Positions 8,767 through 16,972 of a DNA stretch of 64,000 nucleotides are shown here, piece after piece. How positions within the stretch are numbered: position 1 is the first letter of the stretch; every line of letters begins with the position of its first letter. The notes beneath the pieces are model-generated. The model searched no databases, was not told the DNA's origin, and saw only the letters and a list, made by a program, of their open reading frames with translations. The stretch comes from Aliamphritea hakodatensis (lineage in GTDB: Bacteria; Pseudomonadota; Gammaproteobacteria; Pseudomonadales; Balneatricaceae), in the NCBI RefSeq assembly GCF_024347195.1, contig NZ_AP025281.1, positions 1,984,001-2,048,000 on the forward strand. The letters are read 5' to 3'. Made by a program: the position numbers and the translations under genes.

Positions 8767-9073
8767 AACATCATCTGTGTCTGTTTTCAGGCACAGAAAC
8801 GGCACCCATTGCCAGGTTACGACCTTGGTATGAGTACCGTCTTGACCCGGAATGGTCTTTTGAAGGATCTTGATCCGGGTCAGCGTTATGTAAAAGTCGT
8901 ATGAAGCTATATAGTTTATGTATTAGAAATATTGCATAATACTGAGTTCGCTTACTGCGATTGCGTAAGTAAGTTTCTTCTGGGTGAAAAACAGAAGGGG
9001 CAGACAGGCTGGTGTTGCAATTCAGGCACCGGCTTTTGTCGTTTTTTAAATCCTTAATTTGGTGATTAATACA
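8767..9073 (+). promoter_or_regulatory. Structured leuB-asd intergenic region
   Basis: These 307 bases hold no credible gene. Three dyads stand out: a hairpin at 8775-8796 (CTGTGTCTG/CAGGCACAG with one wobble), a perfect 9-bp inverted repeat TGACCCGGA/TCCGGGTCA (8843-8851 and 8874-8882), and a terminator-like hairpin at 9007-9047. An AT-rich stretch around 8885-8940 (TATAGT at 8909, CATAAT at 8935) could hold the asd promoter. The region is too short, and lacks the recognisable core, for a lysine riboswitch. Confidence 0.5.
9007..9047 (+). terminator. Terminator-like hairpin just upstream of asd
   Basis: GGCTGGTG (9007-9014) pairs with CACCGGCT (9027-9034) over 8 bp, including two G.U pairs, and is followed directly by TTTTGTCGTTTTTT. 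The T-run ends only about 27 bases before the asd start, so it could be the terminator of the leu transcript or an attenuator for asd. Confidence 0.5.
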
Positions 9074-10186
9074 ATGAAGCGTGTAGGTTTTGTTGGTTGG
9101 CGCGGAATGGTTGGTTCTGTGCTGATGCAACGCATGATGGAAGAGCGGGATTTCGATCACATCGAAGAGCCGGTCTTTTTCACGACATCCCAAGTAGGTC
9201 AGGCCGGTCCGGATATTGGTAAGACGATTCCGGCGCTGAAAGATGCGACATCCATTGAAGATTTAAAACAGATGGATGCCATTATTTCCTGTCAGGGTGG
9301 CGACTACACGAAACAGGTTTATGCTGATCTGCGTAAGGCAGGCTGGCAGGGTTACTGGATAGATGCTGCGTCTTCTCTGCGTATGGAAGATGATGCGATC
9401 ATCGTTCTGGACCCGGTAAACATGAATGTCATCAAAGACGGTCTGAGCAAAGGCGTAAAGACTTTTGTAGGTGGTAACTGCACCGTATCCCTGATGCTGA
9501 TGGGCCTGGGTGGCCTGTTTAATGCCGGTCTGATTGAGTGGATGACGTCCATGACCTATCAGGCAGCGTCCGGTGGCGGTGCCCGTCACATGCGTGAACT
9601 GATCACCCAGATGGGCATGATCAAGGAGTCTGTGGCGACTGATCTGGCGAATCCTGCCAGCGCAATCCTGGACATCGACCGTCAGGTTGCGGATATCATC
9701 CGTGAAGGCCTGCCAACGGATAATTTTGGTGCGCCGCTGGCCGGCTCTCTGATCCCATGGATCGACAGCCCGCTGGAGAATGGCCAGAGCCGTGAAGAGT
9801 GGAAGGCGTACGCGGAAACCAACAAAATTCTGGGTCTGAATGACAGCCCGATTCCAATCGACGGTACCTGTGTACGGATCGGTGCGATGCGTTGTCACAG
9901 CCAGGCGTTCACCATCAAGCTGAAGCAGAACGTACCGATGGATGAAGTTAACGCCATGCTGGCAGAAGCCAACGACTGGGTTAAAGTTATCCCTAATGAG
10001 CGTGAAATCACCGCGGCTGAACTGACGCCAGCGAAAGTCACCGGTACCCTGAGCGTACCTGTAGGCCGTCTGCGTAAGATGAATCTGGGTGATGAGTACC
10101 TGAATGCATTCAGCGTGGGTGACCAGCTGTTGTGGGGTGCTGCTGAGCCGCTGCGCCGTATGCTGCGGATCCTGATGCAGGGTTAA
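9074..10186 (+). CDS. asd: Aspartate-semialdehyde dehydrogenase
   Basis: Asd reduces aspartyl-4-phosphate to aspartate semialdehyde with NADPH, the branch point to lysine/diaminopimelate, methionine and threonine. The N-terminal GFVGWRGMVGSVL is the nucleotide-binding loop; the catalytic Cys lies in GGNCTVSLML, and the GGGARHMREL segment is typical of the gammaproteobacterial type. The ATG at 9074 gives 370 residues, the family length, with GGTG 9 bases upstream. A TTG at 9059 in the same frame is less likely. leuB-asd order is common in gammaproteobacteria. Here a terminator and an unrelated exporter follow, so the usual downstream fimV/truA order is not kept. Confidence 0.96.
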   Translation: MKRVGFVGWRGMVGSVLMQRMMEERDFDHIEEPVFFTTSQVGQAGPDIGKTIPALKDATSIEDLKQMDAIISCQGGDYTKQVYADLRKAGWQGYWIDAASSLRMEDDAIIVLDPVNMNVIKDGLSKGVKTFVGGNCTVSLMLMGLGGLFNAGLIEWMTSMTYQAASGGGARHMRELITQMGMIKESVATDLANPASAILDIDRQVADIIREGLPTDNFGAPLAGSLIPWIDSPLENGQSREEWKAYAETNKILGLNDSPIPIDGTCVRIGAMRCHSQAFTIKLKQNVPMDEVNAMLAEANDWVKVIPNEREITAAELTPAKVTGTLSVPVGRLRKMNLGDEYLNAFSVGDQLLWGAAEPLRRMLRILMQG

Positions 10187-10200
10187 GTATTACGGATTTA

Positions 10201-10229
10201 AAAAAAACCGCCTTTATGGCGGTTTTTTT
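10201..10229. terminator. Bidirectional terminator between asd and the DMT gene
   Basis: A7-CCGCC and GGCGG-T7 flank a TTTAT loop. The hairpin has an A-run before and a T-run after, so it can stop transcription from asd and from the converging transporter gene. Confidence 0.92.
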
Positions 10230-10240
10230 GTGGCTGGTGT

Positions 10241-11125
10241 TTATACCGATGAAGGGCGTTGCCTGATTTGCTGGACCAGCACGCCAATGATAATCAGCGC
10301 GAAGCCGATCAGGGTTGAGTAGAGGACTTCCTCACCGACGATGACCGCCAGCAGTACCAGTGAAATTGGCGGTGCCAGATACACCAGGTTGCTGAGCTGA
10401 GCGGTATTGGTTGCCAGCCGTAATGCGCTCATCCAGCACAGAAAGGCAAAACTCATCTCAAAGGCGCCGATGTAAACACCGCCAGCAACCGCAGCCAGTG
10501 GAATCTCACTGAAGCCGTTCTGCCAGAGCATCATGCCGGACAGCATGGGCAGGCTCAGGCCGAAGCACAGCAGCAGGGTGATCACCGGATCATGGGGGTA
10601 TTTGGTATTGAGAATCCAGTAACTGGAGAAAAAGACTGAGCTGCCCAGCCCCAGTGCAACCCCCAGCGGCTGTTTGAAGTCCAGCGCCATCAGTTCTCCC
10701 TGAGTGGCAATGACCAGCACCCCGGAGTAGGCGATGATGATGCTGAACAGGTTTATCCGGGTGAAGGTCTGGCCGAGAAAAGGAACGGCCAGCATGCTCA
10801 GCATGACCGCCCAGGTATAGTTCAGTGCCTGGGCCTGCTGGGCAGGCAGAATGTCATAGGCCGCGAACAGGATCAGGTAATAGGCGGTTGGATTAAGGAA
10901 AGCCAGTAACAGAAAGAACCCCGGGGATTGTTTCAGTAACTGCCAGGCCGGTCGCAGTTTCTGTTGCTTCCAGGCCGCAGCCCCTAAGATCGCCACGCCG
11001 GTTGCGACAGCAAGCCAGAGCATTTGCAGCGGTGTCACCAGCGACAGGGTCAGTTTAAACGCGCTGGCTACCGTGGACCACATCAGTACGACACACATCG
11101 CCAGCAGAAATGCTTTGCGGTTCAT
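10241..11125 (-). CDS. DMT-superfamily transporter (EamA type)
   Basis: This 294-residue protein has about ten hydrophobic helices arranged as two EamA repeats, the layout of drug/metabolite exporters. The second repeat begins near residue 150. Members usually export amino acids, their derivatives or other small metabolites. AAGGAAGAG stands before its ATG. The Lrp-type regulator lies 26 bases upstream on the same strand, so the two are probably co-transcribed, and the exporter may act on an amino acid sensed by that regulator. The substrate is inferred only from context. Confidence 0.88.
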   Translation of the reverse strand: MNRKAFLLAMCVVLMWSTVASAFKLTLSLVTPLQMLWLAVATGVAILGAAAWKQQKLRPAWQLLKQSPGFFLLLAFLNPTAYYLILFAAYDILPAQQAQALNYTWAVMLSMLAVPFLGQTFTRINLFSIIIAYSGVLVIATQGELMALDFKQPLGVALGLGSSVFFSSYWILNTKYPHDPVITLLLCFGLSLPMLSGMMLWQNGFSEIPLAAVAGGVYIGAFEMSFAFLCWMSALRLATNTAQLSNLVYLAPPISLVLLAVIVGEEVLYSTLIGFALIIIGVLVQQIRQRPSSV

Positions 11126-11151
11126 GTTTTCTCTTCCTTAAGGGTGCCGGG

Positions 11152-11613
11152 TTAAACCAGTTTGGCTTCAATGTCTTTTACGTCTTCCATGACCACAAAG
11201 GTACTGGTCTGGGTGACAAAAGGCAGCGAGGATATCTTTTCGCCCAGTACCGCCCGGTAGGATTCCATATCGGCGGTACGGACTTTCAGCAGGTAGTCAA
11301 AATTAGCGGCAATCATATGGCATTGCTCGATTTCCGGAATGCTCCGTACCGCATCATTAAACGCCTGTAATGCCTTGGTGCGGGTGTCGCTCAGGGATAC
11401 CTGTACAAAGGCAACATGCTTGGTGCCGAGTTTTTTCTGATCAACCAGGGCGATGTAACCCAGAATGTAGCCCTGGTCTTCCAGCCGGCGCATGCGAATC
11501 TGGCAGGGGGTTTTTGATAGCCCAACCCGTGAAGCGAGTTCGGTGATGGTGATCCGGGCATTTTTTTGCAGTTCACGGAGAATTGCAATGTCTAATTTAT
11601 CCAAATTGTCCAT
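11152..11613 (-). CDS. Lrp/AsnC-family transcriptional regulator
   Basis: This 153-residue protein has an N-terminal AsnC-type helix-turn-helix (residues 4-62, with ITELASRVGLSKTPCQIR) and a C-terminal RAM/AsnC effector domain. Proteins of this type activate proline, branched-chain amino acid or lysine catabolism. It faces gdhB, with putP and putA beyond. Because this PutA has no DNA-binding domain of its own, a PutR-like role for this regulator is a reasonable inference. It is followed by the DMT exporter on the same strand. The target genes have not been shown. Confidence 0.9.
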   Translation of the reverse strand: MDNLDKLDIAILRELQKNARITITELASRVGLSKTPCQIRMRRLEDQGYILGYIALVDQKKLGTKHVAFVQVSLSDTRTKALQAFNDAVRSIPEIEQCHMIAANFDYLLKVRTADMESYRAVLGEKISSLPFVTQTSTFVVMEDVKDIEAKLV

Positions 11614-11997
11614 GTGTAGGCTTCTTTTTATGTTTTTGTAATTCTATGCTGCAATAGCGAAAAGGATACGCCTATATATTCTCAGATTACAGGGAAAAAG
11701 ACTTGTTACTTTTTCATATAATTTATGGCTTTCATGTCACATGATAAAAACTGTTGGCCGGAAAAAGTCGCTTTTGGTGCCAAAGCCGTCGACACAAGGG
11801 TGCCAAATCTGATTTTTTTCCTATAAAAGCCAATAAAAACCAAATACTCAGCCTAAGCGTCTTTAATCGTCCAGACGACTTAGGTAGAGTGGCGCTAGGA
11901 ATAATAATAAAAAAGCTCCGGTTCGGAGATCGCATTTCCTGACCAGGGCTTTAAAGCAAGTTCGCGCGACGTAATTGCTATCTGGAGTCAAAAAAAT
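11614..11997. promoter_or_regulatory. Lrp-gdhB intergenic control region
   Basis: This 384-base AT-rich region separates the divergent Lrp-type gene and gdhB and holds no gene. It contains a perfect dyad TCATGT-C-ACATGA (11732-11744), two copies of GGTGCCAAA 23 bases apart (11776-11784 and 11799-11807), a TATAAA (11822-11827) that could be the gdhB -10, a 10-bp hairpin with one bulge (11852-11884) and a CTCCG/CGGAG hairpin (11916-11928). The second GGTGCCAAA would fall at the -35 position of that promoter. This density of symmetry elements suits Lrp-type control plus a structured leader. Confidence 0.55.
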
Positions 11998-14900
11998 ATG
12001 CATCAACTCGCTGGTCTGACCAAGGCACAGATCATGGATCTGTTGACCGAAAAATTATGTGCACAGGTGGATTCATCCCTCGCACAGTCGATTACCCATT
12101 ACGCTCACCAGTTTTTCAGTGTTTCCCCCCCTTCTGATTTGCAGCGCAAATCCCTTGAAGATCTTTACTCTACTGCCTATTCATACTGGCAGGTTATTCA
12201 GAACTACGACGGTACCCGGCCGGAAGTGCGGGTTTTCAACCCGGATTTTGAACACTATGGCTGGCACTCAAACCACACGGTTGTACAGATCCATAATGTT
12301 GATATGCCATTCCTGGTTGATTCGGTTCGCATGGAGCTGAACCGCCGTGAAGTGGCTATTCATAACATCAACAACTGCGTGATGGCAGTTGAGCGGGATA
12401 ACAAGCATCAGTTGACCAATGTCACCACGCCGAATGCGCGCAGTGATGCGGCACGTATGGAATCTGTGATCTGTCTGGAAATTGACCGGGATTCGGATCC
12501 GGCGTTGCTGGATGAGCTGCGTGACACCCTGGCCAGTGTGCTGGAAGATGTGCAGTATGTGGTTCAGGATTTCCGTGAACTGCAGGATCAGGTACAGGTT
12601 GTTAAAGAGCAGTTAAAAGAAACCGATGCCAACAACCCTGACATTAAAGAAGCCCGTAAATTACTGGACTGGATGGTGGATGAGCATTTCATCTTTCTGG
12701 GCTACGAACATGTCAGTTATAAGTATGCCGGTGCGAAAGTCACCGAAAATGCTGATGTGAAGAGCCGTCTGGGCATTCGCCGTCTGGCCGCGGATAAGAA
12801 AGGCAGCCATGTGCTGACTGACTGTGAGCGTGACTTTGCCGGCAATGCTGACCTGGTAAGCTTCAGCAAGGATACCATCCGTTCGACAGTACACCGTCCG
12901 GCGTACCGTGATCTGGTAATTGTGAAACAGTTTGATGCCAAGGGTAAGGTTACCGGCGCGCACCGTTTCTATGGTCTGTACACGTCTTCAGTATTCTTTG
13001 CCAAGCCGCTGAGCATCCCGATGGTTCGCCGCAAAGTTATTCAGACCCTGTCTGCCTGTGGTTTTGAACCGGGCGGCCACAGCCATAAGGCGCTGGTGCA
13101 GCACCTGATTGATATGCCCCGTGAAGAACTGATGCTGGCAAGTGCCCAGGAACTGCAGGATACTGCGATGGGCATCTTTAACCTTCAGGAACGCCGCAAG
13201 GCATGCCTGTTTGTGCGTCAGGATTCCAGTAAGCGTTTCTATTCCTGCCTGTATTACATTCCCCGAGACCTTTACACCACGCAATTACGCCGCCGCATTC
13301 ACAAGCTGTTGGTTGACGGTTTCCATGCGCTGGATTCTGAAGTAAACGCACAGGTTTCTGAGTCGATTCTGTCCCGTACCCATTTTGTACTCTACGTGGA
13401 CCCGGAACAGCAGAAAGATGTTGATATCAAGACCATTGAAGCGCGCATTCTGGAAATGTCCCGCTCATGGCCGGATGATCTGCAGGCTAACCTGATTGAA
13501 GCATTCGGTGAAGAGAAGGGCAGCCGCTATAACAGTAATTTCCGCAGCGCTTTCCCGTCGTCGTATACAGAGAACTTCTCGACGGGCAATGCGGTATCCG
13601 ATATCCAGCACCTGGACAGCCTGAGTGACGACCGTCAGATTTCCATGAGCTTCTACCGTTCTTTTGAGGAATCCAGTGGCATTCTGAAGTTCAAGCTCTA
13701 CAGTGCGAACGAGTCTCTGGTACTGTCCGATGTCATTCCGGTTCTGGAAGATCTGGGACTGCGGGTGATGAATGAGCATCCGTATCAGATTAAGGCCGCA
13801 GACGGCCGCACCTACTGGGTGAGTGACTTCCTGGTGAGTTATGGTCAGGAAGATGCCATTGAGCTGGAGCAGGTTAAAACCATCCTGCAGGACACCTTTA
13901 TCAGTGTCTGGGAAGGCCGTGCCGCCAGTGATAAATTTAACCGTCTGGTTATCGGTGGTAATCTGGCATGGCGTGAAGTGGCGATGCTGCGTGCCATTGC
14001 CCGTTACATTAAACAGCTGCGCTTTGGTTATTCCCAGCCGTTTATGGCTGAAGTGCTGCACCGGAACATTGCGATTACCCGTCAGCTGACCGAATTGTTC
14101 CATGCCCGTCTGAACCCGGAAAAATCCGGTGATGAAAGCCGGGTTGAAGCCATTGAAGCAAGCGTTCTGGAAGCGCTGGAAGGTGTCGCGAGTCTGGATG
14201 ATGATAAAATTCTGCGCCGCTTCCTGGTGGTGATTCAGGCCATTCTGCGGACCAACTTCTTCCAGATGGCGGAAGACGGTAAGCCGAAGTCTTACTATTC
14301 ATACAAAATTGATTCCCAGTCTATCCCGGATATTCCGCTGCCTAAGCCAGCCTTCGAGGTGTATGTCTACTCACCGCGTATGGAAGGTGTACACCTGCGG
14401 TTCGGTAAGGTAGCCCGTGGCGGTCTGCGCTGGTCGGACCGTACCGAGGATTACCGTACCGAGGTGCTGGGTCTGGTAAAAGCGCAGCAGGTGAAGAACT
14501 CGGTTATCGTACCGGTGGGTGCGAAGGGGTGCTTCATTTGTAAGAAAATGCCGGTGAATGGCAGCCGTGAAGAGATTCAGGCGGAAGGTATTGAGTGTTA
14601 CAAGCTGTATATCCGCGGCTTGCTGGATATCACTGATAACCTGGTGGGCTCTGATGTGGTGTATCCGCCACACGTGGTTCGTCGTGACGAAGATGATCCG
14701 TATCTGGTGGTTGCAGCCGATAAAGGTACTGCAACCTTCTCGGATATTGCTAACTCAATTTCTGAAGAATATAACTTCTGGCTGGGAGATGCGTTTGCAT
14801 CCGGTGGCAGCCAGGGCTATGACCACAAGGGTATGGGTATTACTGCCCGTGGTGCGTGGGAGTCGGTGAAGCGTCACTTCCGTGAGAAAGATATCAACAC

Positions 14901-16806
14901 CCAGAAAGAAGAGTTCTCGGTAATCGGTATCGGTGACATGGCAGGGGATGTATTCGGTAACGGCATGCTGCTGTCTGAGACCATCAGCCTGGTGGCAGCT
15001 TTCAACCACATGCATATCTTTATCGACCCGAATCCGGACGTTGCGCCAGCGTTTGCGGAGCGTCAGCGGATGTTTGAACTGCCCCGTTCCTCCTGGACCG
15101 ATTACAACGCCAAGCTGATCAGTGAAGGCGGCGGTATTTTTGAGCGCAGCGCGAAGTGGATCAAGATCAGCCCGCAGATGAAAGCGCGCTTTGATATTGA
15201 AGAAGACCGTCTGGCGCCGACCGATCTGTTAAACCGCTTGCTGAAAGCACCGGTGGATATGATCTGGAACGGCGGTATCGGTACCTACGTGAAAGCGACA
15301 CAGGAAAGCCATGCGGATGTAGGCGATAAAGCCAACGACAGCCTGCGGGTTAACGGTAACGAGCTGCGCTGTAAGGTGCTGGGTGAAGGCGGTAACTTAG
15401 GCTTCACACAGCTGGGCCGGATCGAGTTTGGTCTGAATGGCGGCTCGTCTAACACCGACTTTATCGATAATGCCGGCGGCGTGGACTGTTCCGACCATGA
15501 AGTAAATATCAAGATCCTGCTGAATGAACTGGTCAGTCAGGGAGATATGACGGTTAAGCAGCGTAACCAGCTGTTACGTGATATGACCGACGATGTGTCT
15601 GATCTGGTCCTGAAGAACAACTACCGTCAGGCGCAGGCGCTGAACATTGCTGAGTTGCATGCAAGCGGTGCAATGGATGATTACATCCGTCTGATCCGCC
15701 GTCTGGAAGCGGAAGGCAAGCTGGATCCCCAGCTGGAATTCCTGCCGGGTGAAGATGAGCTGCAGGAACGCAAAGAGAACGGGCTGGGCTTCACCCGTCC
15801 GGAACTGTCCGTGCTGATTTCCTATGCGAAAATCGAGCTGAAGCAGGCGCTGATTAACTCCTGGATTACTGATGATCCAAGCTTCTCCCGTGAAATGGAA
15901 ACGGCTTTCCCGCAGCGTCTGCTGGAAGCCTTCCCTGAAGCGGTACGTAACCACCGTCTGCGCCGTGAAATTACCGCCACCCAGATTGCCAACGATCTGG
16001 TTAACCGTATGGGCATTGTTTACGTCAACAACCTGCGTACGGCGACTGGCCTGGATTACAGTGATATCGCTGCGGCGTATATGATTGTCCGTGAGCTGTA
16101 CGACATCGATACCATGTGGGGTGAAGTTGAATCTCTGGATTATCAGGTAACTTGTGATATTCAGGTCACCATGATGCGTGACATGATTCAGCTGCTGACC
16201 CGCGGTAGCCACTGGTTGCTGCGTAACCGCCGCGACGGCTTGCGTCTGGAACCTTGTCTGGAAAGCTACAAAGCGGCTATTGACGAAGTAGTTTCCAGCG
16301 CTGAGAAGATCAGCAACACTGTGCCGGATAACCGGATGGCTGAACGCTATGAAGACTATAAAGCTTCAGGCGTGCCTGAGCGTCTGGCGGCATTTGCGGC
16401 GGCAACAGAAAGCCTCTACTGGTTACTGGATGTGATTGATGTGGCTTCCGAGCTGGATGAAAGCGTGGAAGTGGTGGCCCGGACATACTTCGGTCTGGGT
16501 ACCCATCTGAACCTGGTGGGTCTTGACCGCAAGATCCGCGAGTTCAAAGCAGCCAACCACTGGCAGGCACTGGCGAAAAACAGCTACCGTATCGAGCTGG
16601 ATACCCAGCAGCGGGGGCTCACACTCAGTGTGCTGCGCGGCAGTGAATCTGATCAGACGGTTGAACAGCGTCTGACCCAGTGGAGCGAATCCCATAAGGA
16701 TCTGCTGACCCGCTGGAACAATACGCTGGCAGACATTGAAAACACCAAGCTGGTGGACTGTGCCATCTTCTCTGTGGCACTCAGCGTCCTGCTTGAACTG
16801 GCATAA
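11998..16806 (+). CDS. gdhB: NAD-specific glutamate dehydrogenase, large (180-kDa class)
   Basis: The enzyme oxidatively deaminates glutamate to 2-oxoglutarate with NAD+ and works mainly in catabolism. At 1602 residues it matches the large class known from Pseudomonas, Psychrobacter and Streptomyces relatives. Long N-terminal ACT-like regulatory regions precede the catalytic part, which begins near residue 790; the glycine-rich segment GKVARGGLRWSDR and the following KNSVIVPVGAKG are the substrate-binding core, and the dinucleotide-binding region follows. A C-terminal helical region completes the family architecture. GGAG precedes the ATG at 11998. A strong terminator follows. The neighbouring putA makes glutamate from proline, so this gene takes the next step. 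Confidence 0.97.
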   Translation: MHQLAGLTKAQIMDLLTEKLCAQVDSSLAQSITHYAHQFFSVSPPSDLQRKSLEDLYSTAYSYWQVIQNYDGTRPEVRVFNPDFEHYGWHSNHTVVQIHNVDMPFLVDSVRMELNRREVAIHNINNCVMAVERDNKHQLTNVTTPNARSDAARMESVICLEIDRDSDPALLDELRDTLASVLEDVQYVVQDFRELQDQVQVVKEQLKETDANNPDIKEARKLLDWMVDEHFIFLGYEHVSYKYAGAKVTENADVKSRLGIRRLAADKKGSHVLTDCERDFAGNADLVSFSKDTIRSTVHRPAYRDLVIVKQFDAKGKVTGAHRFYGLYTSSVFFAKPLSIPMVRRKVIQTLSACGFEPGGHSHKALVQHLIDMPREELMLASAQELQDTAMGIFNLQERRKACLFVRQDSSKRFYSCLYYIPRDLYTTQLRRRIHKLLVDGFHALDSEVNAQVSESILSRTHFVLYVDPEQQKDVDIKTIEARILEMSRSWPDDLQANLIEAFGEEKGSRYNSNFRSAFPSSYTENFSTGNAVSDIQHLDSLSDDRQISMSFYRSFEESSGILKFKLYSANESLVLSDVIPVLEDLGLRVMNEHPYQIKAADGRTYWVSDFLVSYGQEDAIELEQVKTILQDTFISVWEGRAASDKFNRLVIGGNLAWREVAMLRAIARYIKQLRFGYSQPFMAEVLHRNIAITRQLTELFHARLNPEKSGDESRVEAIEASVLEALEGVASLDDDKILRRFLVVIQAILRTNFFQMAEDGKPKSYYSYKIDSQSIPDIPLPKPAFEVYVYSPRMEGVHLRFGKVARGGLRWSDRTEDYRTEVLGLVKAQQVKNSVIVPVGAKGCFICKKMPVNGSREEIQAEGIECYKLYIRGLLDITDNLVGSDVVYPPHVVRRDEDDPYLVVAADKGTATFSDIANSISEEYNFWLGDAFASGGSQGYDHKGMGITARGAWESVKRHFREKDINTQKEEFSVIGIGDMAGDVFGNGMLLSETISLVAAFNHMHIFIDPNPDVAPAFAERQRMFELPRSSWTDYNAKLISEGGGIFERSAKWIKISPQMKARFDIEEDRLAPTDLLNRLLKAPVDMIWNGGIGTYVKATQESHADVGDKANDSLRVNGNELRCKVLGEGGNLGFTQLGRIEFGLNGGSSNTDFIDNAGGVDCSDHEVNIKILLNELVSQGDMTVKQRNQLLRDMTDDVSDLVLKNNYRQAQALNIAELHASGAMDDYIRLIRRLEAEGKLDPQLEFLPGEDELQERKENGLGFTRPELSVLISYAKIELKQALINSWITDDPSFSREMETAFPQRLLEAFPEAVRNHRLRREITATQIANDLVNRMGIVYVNNLRTATGLDYSDIAAAYMIVRELYDIDTMWGEVESLDYQVTCDIQVTMMRDMIQLLTRGSHWLLRNRRDGLRLEPCLESYKAAIDEVVSSAEKISNTVPDNRMAERYEDYKASGVPERLAAFAAATESLYWLLDVIDVASELDESVEVVARTYFGLGTHLNLVGLDRKIREFKAANHWQALAKNSYRIELDTQQRGLTLSVLRGSESDQTVEQRLTQWSESHKDLLTRWNNTLADIENTKLVDCAIFSVALSVLLELA

Positions 16807-16830
16807 CCTGTGTTGCTGATCCGTTGAAAC

Positions 16831-16859
16831 AAAGCCCCTGCTTAGGCAGGGGCTTTTTT
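16831..16859 (+). terminator. Rho-independent terminator after gdhB
   Basis: AAAGCCCCTGC and GCAGGGGCTTT form an 11-bp stem around a TTAG loop, ending in a run of T. It lies 25 bases after the gdhB stop. Confidence 0.93.
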
Positions 16860-16870
16860 ATTTCTGCCGG

Positions 16871-16886
16871 TTATCATGATAAAAAC
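16871..16886. promoter_or_regulatory. Candidate operator upstream of putP
   Basis: TTATCATGATAA is a perfect 12-bp palindrome (16871-16882). It overlaps the 12-mer CATGATAAAAAC (16875-16886), which also occurs in the dyad upstream of gdhB (11740-11751). It lies upstream of a possible putP promoter (TTGTCA at 16928, AAGAAT at 16951). A shared Lrp-type site is the simplest reading. Confidence 0.4.
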
Positions 16887-16972
16887 AGACTCAGGTAAGC
16901 TAAATGCTTGAATCTGTAGTGGGAAATTTGTCATATTAATAAGCAGTATTAAGAATAATAACGAGGGCGAAT

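Noticed and set aside
8767..9073. Lysine riboswitch upstream of asd
   Set aside because: The region is long enough for small hairpins only; the five-helix lysine riboswitch core was not found.
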